DNA of 6,928 nt, from positions 1 to 6,928 of the forward strand of contig JACQFU010000387.1 of assembly GCA_016199905.1 (NCBI GenBank), given 5' to 3'. The DNA comes from Candidatus Wallbacteria bacterium. Lineage in GTDB: Bacteria > Muiribacteriota > UBA6191 > JACPRK01. Shown in pieces: positions 6,816 to 6,928 of the stretch. The translations under genes were made by a program, and so were the position numbers. The notes under the pieces were generated by a model. It made no database searches and was not told the DNA's origin. It saw only the letters and a list, made by a program, of their open reading frames with translations. The number at the start of each line of letters is the position of its first letter. Within the stretch, counting starts at the first letter, position 1.

Positions 6816-6928
6816 CTTCTGTTGGCGTCGGATAGCCACCCTGGTGCGAGGTCTGATCCATAGACCCATGAGAAGTCCGTCCCACGCTGTAGCCCGACCC
6901 GTAACATGCGCATGACAGGCCTACGAGC
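6816..6928. other. Non-coding right edge, with possible group II intron 5' end from 6844
   Basis: No convincing reading frame is seen in either strand after the CoiA-like stop, and base composition is less GC-rich than in the genes. From 6844 the + strand begins GTGCGAG, similar to the GUGYG consensus at group II intron 5' ends. It continues with a hairpin (GGTCTG/TAGACC, 6850-6866, one G-U pair) and then ATGAGAAGTCC (6868-6878), reminiscent of the 'GUGAAAGUCC' element of intron domain I. A 10-bp palindrome CATGCGCATG occupies 6905-6914. The rest of any intron (reverse transcriptase, domains V and VI) would lie beyond the window, so this is only a candidate. Confidence 0.2.

Overview
The window is GC-rich, gene-dense bacterial chromosome. 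Several things suggest a free-living Gram-negative soil or sediment lineage of the Acidobacteriota, Myxococcota or deltaproteobacterial kind: strong G/C bias at third codon positions, long open shadow frames opposite real genes, and a huge secreted PKD/FN3 hydrolase with an N-terminal 'LNLISIPL' module. This assignment is inference from style, because no rRNA or other phylogenetic marker is present.

Layout from left to right: (1) the 3' part of a family 5 (oligopeptide/dipeptide-type) ABC solute-binding protein on +, open at the left edge. (2) A convergent secreted multidomain alpha/beta hydrolase of 1123 residues on -, whose stop codon shares a small perfect hairpin with the stop of gene 1. 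(3) A divergent two-gene + unit: a YjbR/MmcQ-like protein, followed 18 bp later by an exported PrxQ/BCP-type peroxiredoxin. (4) A convergent, stand-alone class III nucleotidyl cyclase catalytic domain on -. (5) A divergent CoiA-like protein on +, with a zinc-finger-like N-terminus and a PD-(D/E)XK-like nuclease core. (6) About 110 bp of non-coding sequence at the right edge that has some hallmarks of a group II intron 5' end, but is cut by the window.

The genes do not form one pathway. Apart from the YjbR/peroxiredoxin pair, they alternate in strand: convergent gaps are only 9 and 6 bp, and divergent gaps are 99 and 166 bp. Both divergent gaps contain plausible promoters. The SBP probably ends an uptake operon lying to the left. 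The hydrolase and peroxiredoxin are envelope or extracellular proteins, while the cyclase and CoiA-like protein are cytoplasmic. I see no tRNA, rRNA, CRISPR array, insertion sequence or complete mobile element, and no convincing new multi-gene system. The most useful leads are the hydrolase architecture, the orphan minimal cyclase, the orphan CoiA-like nuclease, and the intron-like sequence at the right edge.
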